A DNA stretch of 64,000 bases. Origin: Bradyrhizobium sp. SZCCT0231. GTDB taxonomy: Bacteria > Pseudomonadota > Alphaproteobacteria > Rhizobiales > Xanthobacteraceae. Positions 44,915 through 53,024 of this stretch are shown one piece after another. Under the pieces are notes generated by a model that was not told the DNA's origin, did no database searches, and saw nothing but the letters and a program-made list of their open reading frames with translations. The DNA lies in assembly GCF_018130245.1 (NCBI RefSeq), contig NZ_JAFCKP010000017.1, forward strand, positions 106,954 to 170,953, written 5' to 3'. Numbering within the stretch: position 1 is the first letter of the stretch; each line of letters opens with the position of its first letter. Made by a program: the position numbers and the translations under genes.

Positions 44915-45807
44915 ACGCGCCCGCCTACAATTTCGCCTATCTCGATGAGCAGACCAAGCGGATGATCCGCCGCGCGATCCTCAAAGCGATCGCGATCCCC
45001 GGCTATCAGGTGCCGTTCGCCAGCCGCGAGATGCCGATGCCCTATGGCTGGGGCACCGGCGGCGTGCAGGTCACCGCCGCGATCCTGGGGCCGCAGGACG
45101 TGCTGAAGGTGATCGACCAGGGCTCCGACGACACCACCAATGCGATCTCGATCCGAAAGTTCTTCGCCAAGACCGCCGGCGTTGCGACGACGACCGCGAC
45201 GGACGAGGCAACGGTGATCCAGACCCGTCATCGCATCCCGGAGACGGCGCTCAACGAGAACCAGGTGCTGGTCTATCAGGTGCCGATCCCCGAGCCGTTG
45301 CGCTTCCTCGAGCCGCGCGAGACCGAGACGCGGCGCATGCATGCGCTGGCCGAATACGGCCTGATGCATGTGAAGCTCTACGAGGACATCGCCCGCTTCG
45401 GCCACATCGCGACCGCCTACGCCTATCCGGTCAAGGTCAACGCGCGCTACGTGATGGATCCGTCGCCGACGCCGAAATTCGACAATCCCAAGATGGACAA
45501 TTCCCCGGCACTGCAATTGTTCGGCGCCGGCCGCGAGAAGCGCATCTACGCGATTCCGCCCTACACCCAGGTGGTCTCGCTCGATTTCGAGGATCACCCG
45601 TTCGAACCCTACCGCTTCAACGCGCCCTGCGCGCTGTGTGGGGCGGAGAATTCCTATCTCGACGAGATCATCACCGACGACAAGGGCGGCCGGATGTTCG
45701 TCTGCTCCGACACCGATTATTGCGAGGGCCGCCAGGCCGCCGGCCATCACGGCAGCCTCAGCGCCGCGCCGTACAAGGAGAAGGCGCAGGAGGCCTCGAA
45801 TGGCTGA
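44911..45807 (+). CDS. phnJ: C-P lyase radical SAM subunit PhnJ
   Basis: The 298-residue protein catalyses cleavage of the C-P bond. Its C-terminal cysteine set is APCALCGAENSYLDEI, then FVCSDTDYCEGRQAAGHHG, giving C-x2-C-x21-C-x5-C, exactly the PhnJ arrangement for the 4Fe-4S cluster and the catalytic cysteine. The N-terminus YNFAYLDEQTKRMIRRAILKAIAIPGYQVPF is characteristic as well. It overlaps both neighbours, keeping the operon translationally coupled. Confidence 0.96.
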   Translation: MNAPAYNFAYLDEQTKRMIRRAILKAIAIPGYQVPFASREMPMPYGWGTGGVQVTAAILGPQDVLKVIDQGSDDTTNAISIRKFFAKTAGVATTTATDEATVIQTRHRIPETALNENQVLVYQVPIPEPLRFLEPRETETRRMHALAEYGLMHVKLYEDIARFGHIATAYAYPVKVNARYVMDPSPTPKFDNPKMDNSPALQLFGAGREKRIYAIPPYTQVVSLDFEDHPFEPYRFNAPCALCGAENSYLDEIITDDKGGRMFVCSDTDYCEGRQAAGHHGSLSAAPYKEKAQEASNG

Positions 45808-46597
45808 TCAGAATCTGGTCGAGAACGACGAGCCGCTGCTGGTCGCAAAATCCCTCAGCAAATCCTTCGGCCGCATCAAAGCCTGCCGCGACGTGTCGTT
45901 CTCGCTCTATCCCGGCGAGGTGCTGGCGATCGTCGGCGAATCGGGCTCGGGCAAGTCGACGCTGCTGCAAATGCTGTCGGGCCAGCTCGCACCGAGCGGC
46001 GGCCATGTGTCCTACCGGATGCGCGACGGCGTCACGCGCGATCTCACGACGCTCGGTGAAGCCGAGCGACGTTTCCTGTTCCGCACCGATTGGGGTTTCG
46101 TGCATCAGGACCCCGCGCAGGGCCTGCGCATGGCGGTCTCGGCCGGTGCCAATGTCGGCGAGCGGCTGATGGCTGTGGGCTGGAACCACTATGGCCGCAT
46201 CCGTGAGACTGCGTCGGACTGGCTCACCCGCGTCGAGATCGACATCGCGCGCATCGACGATGCGCCGCGCACCTATTCCGGCGGCATGCGCCAGCGGCTC
46301 CAGATCGCCCGCAATCTCGTCACCGAGCCGCGGCTGGTGTTCATGGACGAGCCGACCGGCGGCCTCGACGTTTCCGTGCAGGCGCGCCTGCTCGATCTCG
46401 TGCGCAGTCTCGTTGCCGAGCTGCATCTCGCCGTCATCATCGTCACGCATGATCTCGCGGTCGCTCGGCTGTTGTCGCATCGCGTGATGGTGATGAAGGG
46501 CGGCCGCGTCATCGAGACCGGTCTCACCGACCAGGTGCTCGACGATCCCCGTGAGCCCTATACGCAACTCCTCGTTTCCTCCATTCTTCCGCCATGA
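45800..46597 (+). CDS. phnK: C-P lyase ABC-type ATPase PhnK
   Basis: The 265-residue ATPase has Walker A GESGSGKST, WGFVHQDPAQGLRMAVSAGANVGERLM (a PhnK-specific Q-loop), signature YSGGMRQRLQIARNL, Walker B LVFMDEPTGGLD and switch IVTHDLAV. PhnK binds the core complex and drives turnover. Its ATG lies eight bases inside phnJ. Confidence 0.95.
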   Translation: MADQNLVENDEPLLVAKSLSKSFGRIKACRDVSFSLYPGEVLAIVGESGSGKSTLLQMLSGQLAPSGGHVSYRMRDGVTRDLTTLGEAERRFLFRTDWGFVHQDPAQGLRMAVSAGANVGERLMAVGWNHYGRIRETASDWLTRVEIDIARIDDAPRTYSGGMRQRLQIARNLVTEPRLVFMDEPTGGLDVSVQARLLDLVRSLVAELHLAVIIVTHDLAVARLLSHRVMVMKGGRVIETGLTDQVLDDPREPYTQLLVSSILPP

Positions 46598-47304
46598 GCT
46601 TTTCGATGACCGCCATGATCGACGTCGCCGATGCGCAAAAGACCTTCACGATGCACCTGCAGGGCGGCATCGAATTGCCCGTCGTCAGCGGCGTGACCTT
46701 CCACGTCAATCCGGGCGAATGCGTCGTTCTGTCGGGCCCGTCAGGCGCCGGCAAATCGTCGATCCTGAAGATGATCTTCGGCAATTACCGCTGCGACAGC
46801 GGCCGCATCGGCATCCGCCATCGCGGCGCGGTGGTCGATCTCGCCGCCGCCGAGCCGCGGCAGGTCCTCAACATCCGCCGCGCCACCATCGGCTATGTCA
46901 GCCAGTTCCTGCGCGCGGTACCGCGCGTTGCCACCATCGACGTCGTCGCCGAGCCGCTGATCGTGAACGGCATGAGCCGGACCGATGCACAGGCGCGCGC
47001 CGGCGAGCTGCTGCATCGTCTCAACATCCCCGAGCGTCTGTGGCAGCTTCCGCCGGCGACCTTCTCCGGCGGTGAGCAGCAGCGCGTCAACATCGCGCGC
47101 GGCTTCATCTCGGACCTGCCGATCCTGCTGCTGGACGAGCCGACCGCTTCGCTCGATGCCGCCAACCGCGCCGTGGTGGTCGAGCTGGTCGCGGAGAAGA
47201 AGCGTCAGGGCGTCGCGATGGTCGCCATTGTCCATGACGACGAAATCCGCCATCTGATTGCCGACCGCATCGTCGACGTCACCAGCTTTGCCGCCGCGGC
47301 CTGA
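46594..47304 (+). CDS. phnL: C-P lyase ABC-type ATPase PhnL
   Basis: The 236-residue ATPase has Walker A GPSGAGKSS, the family stretch TIGYVSQFLRAVPRVATIDVVAEPL, signature FSGGEQQRVNIARGF, Walker B ILLLDEPTASLD and switch AIVHDDEIR. PhnL works with PhnGHI in the ribosyl transfer step. It starts at an ATGA overlap with phnK. Confidence 0.95.
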   Translation: MSFSMTAMIDVADAQKTFTMHLQGGIELPVVSGVTFHVNPGECVVLSGPSGAGKSSILKMIFGNYRCDSGRIGIRHRGAVVDLAAAEPRQVLNIRRATIGYVSQFLRAVPRVATIDVVAEPLIVNGMSRTDAQARAGELLHRLNIPERLWQLPPATFSGGEQQRVNIARGFISDLPILLLDEPTASLDAANRAVVVELVAEKKRQGVAMVAIVHDDEIRHLIADRIVDVTSFAAAA

Positions 47305-47316
47305 AGGACATTGGAA

Positions 47317-48468
47317 ATGAAGCCGAAGGACACAGTGATCGCCAACGCCAGGATCGTGCTGGCTGACCGGGTGATCGAGCAGGGCTGGCTCGCGCTTGCC
47401 GATGGACGCATCGCCGAGATCGGCGAGGGCAGGGCGCCCGCGGGTGCCGAGGATGCCGGCGGCGACTTGATCATGCCCGGCCTGATCGAGCTCCACACCG
47501 ACCATCTCGAAGCGCACTACGTGCCGCGCCCAAAAGTGTTCTGGAATCCGATCGCCGCCGTCATCTCCTATGACGGCCAGCTCGCCACCTCGGGCATCAC
47601 CACCGTGTTCGATTCGCTCCGGGTCTGGCGCGAGGACGGCGCCGAGGAGGTCGATGGCCGCGCCGGCGTGCTTGCCGCCGCGATCACCACCGCGCGCGAG
47701 GCCAGCCTGCTACGCGCCGACCATTTCCTGCATCTGCGCTGCGAAATCCCGATGCCGAGCGTGGTCGAGGAGGCCAAGGAGCTGATCGACCGTCCCGACG
47801 TCAAGCTGATGTCGCTGATGGACCACACGCCGGGCCAGCGCCAGTTCCGTGACGAGGTCAAGCTGCGCGACTATTACCGCGGCAAGGGCGGCGGCAAGAC
47901 CGATGCCGAGCTCGACGAGCTGTTCGCAAAGCGCTTCGAATATCAGAGGCTCTATGCCGCGGCCAACATGCGCGAGATCGTGGCGCTGGCGCATCAGTAC
48001 GAGATCCCGCTGGCCAGCCATGACGACACCACCGAGGAGAACGTCGCGGACGCCGTGCGCGACCGTGTTTCGGTGGCGGAATTCCCGACCACGCTGGAGG
48101 CTGCGCGCGGCCTGCACCAGGCCGGCATCGACATCCTCATGGGCGCGCCGAACGTCGTGCGCGGCGGCTCGCACTCCGGCAACATCGCCGCGGTCGATCT
48201 CGCCCGCGAGGGCCTGCTCGACATCCTGTCGTCGGACTATATCCCGTCCAGTCTGCTGATGGCGGCGCTGCAATTGCCCGAGCATGTGCCGGCGATCAGC
48301 CTTCCGGCGGCGGTTCGCACAGTGACGAAGGCGCCCGCCGAGGCAGTCGGCCTCACCGACCGCGGCGAGGTCGCGACCGGCAAGCGCGCCGACCTGATCC
48401 GCGTCCATGTCGCAGGCCACGTTCCCGTCGTCCGCAGCGTCTGGCGCGAGGGACACCGCGTCGCATGA
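47317..48468 (+). CDS. phnM: Alpha-D-ribose 1-methylphosphonate 5-triphosphate diphosphatase PhnM
   Basis: The 383-residue amidohydrolase has the canonical PhnM metal motif MPGLIELHTDHLEAHYVPRP, then WNPIAAVISYDGQLATSGITTVFDSL, LMSLMDHTPGQRQFRD, ASHDDTTEENV and [15 protein letters not shown]. It removes pyrophosphate from the ribosyl triphosphate phosphonate before PhnJ acts. A TTG two codons upstream is the alternative start. It is the more canonical of the two PhnM proteins in the window. Confidence 0.95.
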   Translation: MKPKDTVIANARIVLADRVIEQGWLALADGRIAEIGEGRAPAGAEDAGGDLIMPGLIELHTDHLEAHYVPRPKVFWNPIAAVISYDGQLATSGITTVFDSLRVWREDGAEEVDGRAGVLAAAITTAREASLLRADHFLHLRCEIPMPSVVEEAKELIDRPDVKLMSLMDHTPGQRQFRDEVKLRDYYRGKGGGKTDAELDELFAKRFEYQRLYAAANMREIVALAHQYEIPLASHDDTTEENVADAVRDRVSVAEFPTTLEAARGLHQAGIDILMGAPNVVRGGSHSGNIAAVDLAREGLLDILSSDYIPSSLLMAALQLPEHVPAISLPAAVRTVTKAPAEAVGLTDRGEVATGKRADLIRVHVAGHVPVVRSVWREGHRVA

Positions 48469-49061
48469 GCGAAACCTCGACCACGGCCGAGAACGAGGCG
48501 GGTGCGATCGGCCCCGGCCGGCTCGTGCTCGTGGTCGGTCCCAGCGGCGCCGGCAAGGACACCTTGCTGCGGCTGGCTCAGGCGGCCTGCATCGACGATC
48601 CCGACATCGTCTTCCCGCGCCGCGTCGTGACGCGCGCGTCGTCGGCCGATGAAGACAATATCGCGGTGAACCAGGACGAATTCCGCCGCGCGCGCGAGCA
48701 CGGCGATTTCGCCGTGCACTGGGAGGCGCATGGACATGCCTATGCGCTGCCGACCGAAATCAACGACGACATTCGCGCGGGTCGCGCGGTCGTCGTCAAC
48801 GTTTCACGCACCGTGATCGTCGCCTTGCGCCGGACCTATGCCAATGTCGTGGTGGTCGCGATCACGGCGCCGCCGGAGGTGCTGGCGCAGCGACTTGCCG
48901 CGCGCGCCCGGCACAGCGACGGCAATATTGCCGATCGCCTTGCGCGCATTGTCGACGACGCTTCGGCCACTGCCGACGTCACCATCCTCAATGCGGGCAG
49001 CGCGGACTATCACGGCCGCCAGCTCGTGCGCGTGATCAGGAATGAAGGCTGGCAAGACTAG
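48465..49061 (+). CDS. phnN: Ribose 1,5-bisphosphate phosphokinase PhnN
   Basis: The 198-residue kinase has the P-loop LVLVVGPSGAGKDTLLRLA, RRVVTRASSADEDNIAVNQDEF and a guanylate-kinase-like fold. PhnN phosphorylates ribose 1,5-bisphosphate to PRPP, the last step of the C-P lyase pathway. It overlaps phnM by ATGA and ends the coupled phnG-N run. Confidence 0.94.
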   Translation: MSETSTTAENEAGAIGPGRLVLVVGPSGAGKDTLLRLAQAACIDDPDIVFPRRVVTRASSADEDNIAVNQDEFRRAREHGDFAVHWEAHGHAYALPTEINDDIRAGRAVVVNVSRTVIVALRRTYANVVVVAITAPPEVLAQRLAARARHSDGNIADRLARIVDDASATADVTILNAGSADYHGRQLVRVIRNEGWQD

Positions 49062-49087
49062 TTGCCAGTACAGGAAGGAGAGGTGGA

Positions 49088-49699
49088 ATGACGGTGATCG
49101 AAACGGTCGAACAGCTGGAGGCCATCTACGGCGCCACCAATGACGCCTCGACCGTGAAAGTCGCCGACCATGTCACCCCGCTCTACCGCGTCTTCATCGA
49201 GAAGGCGCCGTTCGCCGCGCTCGCGACCATCGGGCCCGAAGGCATCGATTGCTCGCCGCGCGGGGATCTGCCCGGCTTCGTCCGCATCCACGATCCCAAC
49301 ACGCTGATGCTGCCGGACCGCCGCGGCAACAACCGGGTCGATTCCCTGCGCAACATCGTGCGCGATCCCAGGGTGTCGCTGATGTTCCTGATCCCCGGAT
49401 CCGGCAATGCGGTCCGTGCCAACGGCCGCGCGCATCTGTCGATCGATCCGGAGCTGCTGGCCTCGTTCAAGGTCGAGGGCAAGGCGCCGCGCAGCGTCAT
49501 GGTGATGAACGTGGAGGAAATCTATTTCCAGTGCGCCCGCGCCATCGTCCGCTCCGATCTCTGGAACCCCGACAAGCGCGTCGATCCCAAGACGCTGCCG
49601 ACGCCCGGCCAGATCCTCGCCGAGATGAGTCAGAACAAGGTCGGCGGTGAGGAGTATGATCGCATCTGGCCCGAGCGGGCTGCGGCGACGATGTGGTGA
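49088..49699 (+). CDS. Pyridoxamine 5'-phosphate oxidase family FMN-binding protein
   Basis: The 203-residue split-barrel protein has APFAALATIGPEGIDCSPRGDLPGFVRI and LMLPDRRGNNRVDSLRNIVRDPRVSLMFLIPG, which are typical of the MSMEG_1061-type PNPOx-like flavoproteins. It starts 26 bases after phnN with AAGGAGAGG in front, so it may be read from the phn transcript. A role in phosphonate use is not established. Confidence 0.85.
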   Translation: MTVIETVEQLEAIYGATNDASTVKVADHVTPLYRVFIEKAPFAALATIGPEGIDCSPRGDLPGFVRIHDPNTLMLPDRRGNNRVDSLRNIVRDPRVSLMFLIPGSGNAVRANGRAHLSIDPELLASFKVEGKAPRSVMVMNVEEIYFQCARAIVRSDLWNPDKRVDPKTLPTPGQILAEMSQNKVGGEEYDRIWPERAAATMW

Positions 49700-49915
49700 G
49701 CCCGCTCTCTCGTCTCCCTCGCCCCGCGCTCGCGAGGAGAGGTGAAGAGGGCACTCGCTGCTGCGAACAGCAGAATCGTAGGGTGGGCAAAGGCGCACTT
49801 GCGCCGTGCCCACGAATTCTCACCAATCACACGCAAAGGGTGGGCACGCTTCGCTTTGCCAACCCTGCGGTATTCCCCGAGCTTGGACGAAGGTGCACGC
49901 CGCGGCGCCACGCCC
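49700..49915. repeat. Repeat-filled gap: palindromic family A copy 2 and a family C hairpin
   Basis: CGTAGGGTGGGCAAAG (49777-49792) pairs with CTTTGCCAACCCTGCG (49854-49869), two mismatches. Compared with copy 1 at 41764-41858, the whole element is in the opposite orientation. A GC-rich hairpin of the CCTCGCCCCGC...GCGAGGAGAGG kind (49718-49742) precedes it. No gene is seen here. Confidence 0.75.
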
Positions 49916-50647
49916 TCAGTTAAACGCCATCCCGCCGCTCAGCGCGATGGTCTGCCCGGTCATGTAGGCGTTGTCGACCAGCAGCATCACGGCCTTCGCC
50001 ACCTCGTCCGCTGTGCCGAAGCGGCCGAGCGGGATGCGGCTGACGAGCGCGGGCTGGCCGCTCATCATGTCGGTCTCGATCAGCGACGGCGCCACCGCGT
50101 TGACGGTGATGCCGTCCTTCACCAGCCGCGCCGCATAGCCTCGCGTCAGGCCCTCCATGCCGGCCTTGGACGCATTGTAGTGCGGCCCGATCGAGCCGGC
50201 GCCGCGCGCCGCGCCGGAGGAGATGTTGACGATGCGGCCCCATGTCCGCGCGCGCATCGACGGCAGCACCGCCTGCGTGCACAGGAAAGCGGATTTCAGG
50301 TTGACCAGGATGGTGCGATCGAAATCGTCCTCGGTGAGATCGTCGACGCCGCGCGTGATGGCAATGCCTGCATTGTTGACCAGGATGTCGATCGGCCCGA
50401 GCCCGGCGGTGACGCGCTCGACCATTCCGGCCACGGCCTCGGCTTGCGAGACGTCGGCGGCGACCACGATGGCGCGGCCGCCCTGCTTGCCGATCTCGCC
50501 TGCCAGCTGCTCGGCCTGGCCGATTCTCTCGCGGCAGTTGATCGCCACCGCCGCGCCTGCTTCGGCCAGCGCGCGACAGACGGCCGCGCCGATTCCGCGC
50601 GAGCCGCCGGTGACGAGCGCCGTGCGCCCCTTCAGAGTATCCGCCAT
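49916..50647 (-). CDS. SDR family oxidoreductase (FabG-like)
   Basis: The 243-residue classical short-chain dehydrogenase has the NADP site TALVTGGSRGIGAAV, the structural NNAG motif DILVNNAGIAI, the catalytic serine in IVNISSGAARG and Tyr-x3-Lys in HYNASKAG. It should reduce a ketone or oxidise an alcohol; similarity is to 3-oxoacyl-ACP reductases, but without fatty acid genes nearby the substrate is open. GGAGG lies upstream of the ATG at 50647. Confidence 0.9.
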   Translation of the reverse strand: MADTLKGRTALVTGGSRGIGAAVCRALAEAGAAVAINCRERIGQAEQLAGEIGKQGGRAIVVAADVSQAEAVAGMVERVTAGLGPIDILVNNAGIAITRGVDDLTEDDFDRTILVNLKSAFLCTQAVLPSMRARTWGRIVNISSGAARGAGSIGPHYNASKAGMEGLTRGYAARLVKDGITVNAVAPSLIETDMMSGQPALVSRIPLGRFGTADEVAKAVMLLVDNAYMTGQTIALSGGMAFN

Positions 50648-50797
50648 GCCTGGAACCTCCAATACCATTGGCCTTGGGAGCGTATCACGCCCGCTGCTCA
50701 CGCGCGTTGAACTCATCGCGAGATGAATCCGTCTGCCCGTGCTTGCGGCGGGAGAAGCGCCCCAGCGTGCCGTTGCCAAATATGGATAGCCATTTCA

Positions 50798-50826
50798 TTG
50801 ACCAATCGTGCCAACCGCTCGATATT
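50798..50826 (+). promoter_or_regulatory. Candidate promoter of the cysteine leader-ssuA transcript
   Basis: TTGACC (50798-50803), 17 bases and GATATT (50821-50826) form a plausible sigma-70 promoter. Transcription from about 50833 would give a leader of roughly 440 bases before the sulfonate-binding protein gene, containing the poly-cysteine peptide, a hairpin region and a small broken gene. Confidence 0.45.
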
Positions 50827-50898
50827 CGAAGCATCGAAACTGCTCCTCGAACTCGAAGCCGCGATATGAGAACCGATCACCAGCGCAATCCCAACGAC

Positions 50899-50961
50899 AT
50901 GCATGTGTGCATGACGCGGCGCTGTTTCTCGGCGGCAACGGGCGCCTGTTGTTGTTGCTGA
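50899..50961 (+). CDS. Poly-cysteine leader peptide (candidate cysteine-sensing attenuator)
   Basis: ATG at 50899 opens a 20-codon frame encoding MHVCMTRRCFSAATGACCCC followed immediately by TGA. Six of 20 residues are cysteine and the last four codons are TGT TGT TGT TGC, so translation would stall there when charged Cys-tRNA is scarce. The frame is open further upstream (an ATG at 50866 is in phase), so the exact start is not certain, but the Cys run and stop are fixed. Downstream, TGCTG over the last codons can pair with CAGCA (50972-50976), and CCGAAA (50985-50990) and CGCCGA (51006-51011) compete for the same TTTCGGCG segment. That is the alternative-structure layout expected of an attenuator. 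The next intact gene is a sulfonate transporter component, which fits cysteine control. Confidence 0.6.
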   Translation: MHVCMTRRCFSAATGACCCC

Positions 50962-51005
50962 CCGTCTCCTAGCAGCACCTCACACCGAAAATCCCAAGAC
51001 AGGAA

Positions 51006-51021
51006 CGCCGACATTTCGGCG
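51006..51021 (+). promoter_or_regulatory. Leader hairpin with a competing partner
   Basis: CGCCGA-CATT-TCGGCG forms a perfect 6-bp stem. TTTCGG (51014-51019) can instead pair with CCGAAA at 50985-50990. No T-tract follows, so control would be at translation or by Rho rather than a classic terminator. It ends 11 bases before the ATG at 51033. Confidence 0.45.
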
Positions 51022-51032
51022 AACGAGCAGTC

Positions 51033-51253
51033 ATGTCCCAGACCCAGTCGAACGCCTCATCATCGAGATCCACGACCGCGCCGCCGGCATCATCACGAGA
51101 GATGAGCGTGGCTTCCGTTTCTTCTCCTCCGAGCGCCTGTTCGACAGCCTCGAAGGCCGCCAATTCCGGTCGGCCCGCGAGGCCGAGCGCGCCGCCCGTG
51201 CGGTGTTCTCCGAGCGGAGCCGTCGCGCGAGCTCGCAACTTTTCGCCAACTGA
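51033..51253 (+). pseudogene. Small protein gene with a probable frameshift near its start
   Basis: In the frame ending at TGA 51251-51253 the sequence reads VERLIIEIHDRAAGIITR, then DERGFRFFSSERLFDSLEGR and QFRSAREAERAARAVFSERS, which looks like a genuine compact protein of about 65-72 residues. This frame has no ATG, GTG or TTG start nearby. The ATG at 51033 (MSQTQ...) is one frame off, and adding one base around 51048 would join them. It is either a fresh frameshift, a sequencing error, or a gene with an unusual start. The family is not known to me. It lies between the cysteine leader and the sulfonate-binding protein gene. Confidence 0.5.
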
Positions 51254-51276
51254 ATCCCACCGAAAGGACCCGCGTT

Positions 51277-52230
51277 ATGATCAACCGACGACACATCCTT
51301 GCAACGACGCTCCTGTTCGCGACGGCCCTGGCAACCCCCGCGCACGCCGAGGGCACGCCGGCGGAAATCCGCATCGGCACGCAAAAGGGCGGTTTCTTCC
51401 CGGCAGTGCGCCAGCGCCAGACTCTGGAAAATGCCTTCAAGCCGCTCGGCATCGAGATCAAGTGGGTCGATTTCCAGTTCGGCCCTCCGCTGCTGGAGGC
51501 CATCAATGTCGGCAGCGTCGATTTCGGCTATGTCGGCGACTCCCCGCCGATCTTCGCGCAAGCCGGCGGCGCAAAGATCCGCTACGTCGCCGCGGTGAAA
51601 TCGGAAGGCAACACCCAGGCGATCATCGTGCCGAAGGATTCGGCCATCAAGACGCTCGCCGATCTCAAGGGCAAGCGCGTCGCCTTCGGCAAGGGATCGA
51701 GCGCGCATAATCTCCTGGTCGCGGCGCTCGAAAAGGCCGGCCTGTCCTGGTCCGACATCACGCCGGCGTCGCTCGCGCCTGCCGATGCGACGGCCGCCTT
51801 CATCAAGGGCTCGGTCGATGCCTGGTCGATCTGGGATCCGTATCTCGCGCTCGCCGAATTGAAGGAGGGCGCGCGGGTGATCGCTTTCGACAAGGACGTG
51901 CACAAGCCGAACGCCTTCTACATCGCCAACACGGATTTCGTTGATAAATATCCTTCGCTGGTCGCGAAGCTCAACACCACCTTCGCGTCCGAAGGCATCT
52001 GGGCCAACGAACACCACGAGGACGTCGCCAAAGCGCAGGCAGACGCGACCGGCGTCGACATCGAGGCCGTCAGGCGTTTCGTGGATCGCTCCAACTTCCG
52101 CGTCGTGCCGCTGGATGCCGAAATTGTCGCAAGCCAGCAGGCGGTCGCCGATCGCTTCGCAAAGCTTGGCCTGATCCCGAAGCCGGTCAACGTCTCCGAC
52201 ATCGTCTGGAAGTGGACGCCGGGGTCGTGA
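51277..52230 (+). CDS. ssuA: Aliphatic sulfonate ABC transporter substrate-binding protein
   Basis: The 317-residue periplasmic protein has a signal peptide (MINRRHILATTLLFATALA, cleavage near TPAHA) and SsuA-type motifs. These are EIRIGTQKGGFFPAVRQRQTLE, VDFQFGPPLLEAINVGSVDFGYVGDSPPIFAQAG in outline, LADLKGKRVAFGKGSSAHNLLVAAL and VDAWSIWDPYLA. It binds alkanesulfonates as a sulfur source. AAAGGA precedes the ATG. The permease, ATPase and monooxygenase genes are not in this window, so the protein either works with components encoded elsewhere or is a spare copy. Confidence 0.9.
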   Translation: MINRRHILATTLLFATALATPAHAEGTPAEIRIGTQKGGFFPAVRQRQTLENAFKPLGIEIKWVDFQFGPPLLEAINVGSVDFGYVGDSPPIFAQAGGAKIRYVAAVKSEGNTQAIIVPKDSAIKTLADLKGKRVAFGKGSSAHNLLVAALEKAGLSWSDITPASLAPADATAAFIKGSVDAWSIWDPYLALAELKEGARVIAFDKDVHKPNAFYIANTDFVDKYPSLVAKLNTTFASEGIWANEHHEDVAKAQADATGVDIEAVRRFVDRSNFRVVPLDAEIVASQQAVADRFAKLGLIPKPVNVSDIVWKWTPGS

Positions 52231-52237
52231 GCGGCGC

Positions 52238-53020
52238 CTAGCCCTTCAACGCCGCCAGCAATTCATCCGGGCGCTCGGCCATGATCATGTGGCCGGCGCC
52301 GGGCACCACGACTGTCTTTGCATGCGGGATCGCGGCCGCAAGCGCCTTGCCGGCCTTGGCCGGTGTCATCATGTCCCGCTCGCCCAGGATCAGCGTCGTC
52401 GGCACCTTCACGCTCGCCGCAGCGGTGAGCGCATTCGTATAGGAGTTGCAGGCGGACAAATCCTTGAACAGGACGCCCGGCTCGCAAGCCTTCAGCACCG
52501 CCTGCGCGCCGCCATGCATCCACAGACCCGGCGCGAGGCTGCCGCCGAGTTCCGCGTTGAAGCCGAGGCCCCAGATCGAGACCATGTCGTTGGCATCCTG
52601 CGAGTTGGCTTCGGCGGCTTTCAAGAGATCCGGACCCACCGTCATGGTCGCGGCGGTGCCGATCAGGCTCAGCGCCGAGACCTTGTCGGGATGGCGTGCC
52701 GCGGTCTCCAGCGCGATCAGCGATCCCATGGAGTGACCGATCAGATGCGCCTTCGCAGCTCCCGCCGCATCGAGTAGCGCCGCCGTCCAATCGGCCATCT
52801 CGGCGATGCTGCCGAGTGAAGGTCCGGCCGAGCGGCCGTGGCCGGGCAGATCGGGCGCGAGAACGGAAAAACCATGATGGGCGAACCAGCGCGTGTGCAG
52901 CGCCCAGGTCGAATGGTCGAACCCGGCGCCGTGGATGAAGACGACCGCGGGCAGGGACTTGTCGAAGTCGCGGCCGCCGGTTGCGACAAACACATCGGTG
53001 CCGTTGACGGAAAGCTTCAT
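52238..53020 (-). CDS. Alpha/beta hydrolase
   Basis: The 260-residue protein has the oxyanion segment VVFIHGAGFDHSTW, nucleophile elbow LIGHSMGSLIAL, acid region LILGERDMMTP and catalytic histidine PGAGHMIM. It is a generic esterase/lactonase-like enzyme with a helical cap. It starts four bases after the metY stop on the same strand, so the two share a transcript; a role in homoserine-ester or thioester metabolism is possible but unproven. Confidence 0.88.
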   Translation of the reverse strand: MKLSVNGTDVFVATGGRDFDKSLPAVVFIHGAGFDHSTWALHTRWFAHHGFSVLAPDLPGHGRSAGPSLGSIAEMADWTAALLDAAGAAKAHLIGHSMGSLIALETAARHPDKVSALSLIGTAATMTVGPDLLKAAEANSQDANDMVSIWGLGFNAELGGSLAPGLWMHGGAQAVLKACEPGVLFKDLSACNSYTNALTAAASVKVPTTLILGERDMMTPAKAGKALAAAIPHAKTVVVPGAGHMIMAERPDELLAALKG

Positions 53021-53024
53021 GGTG

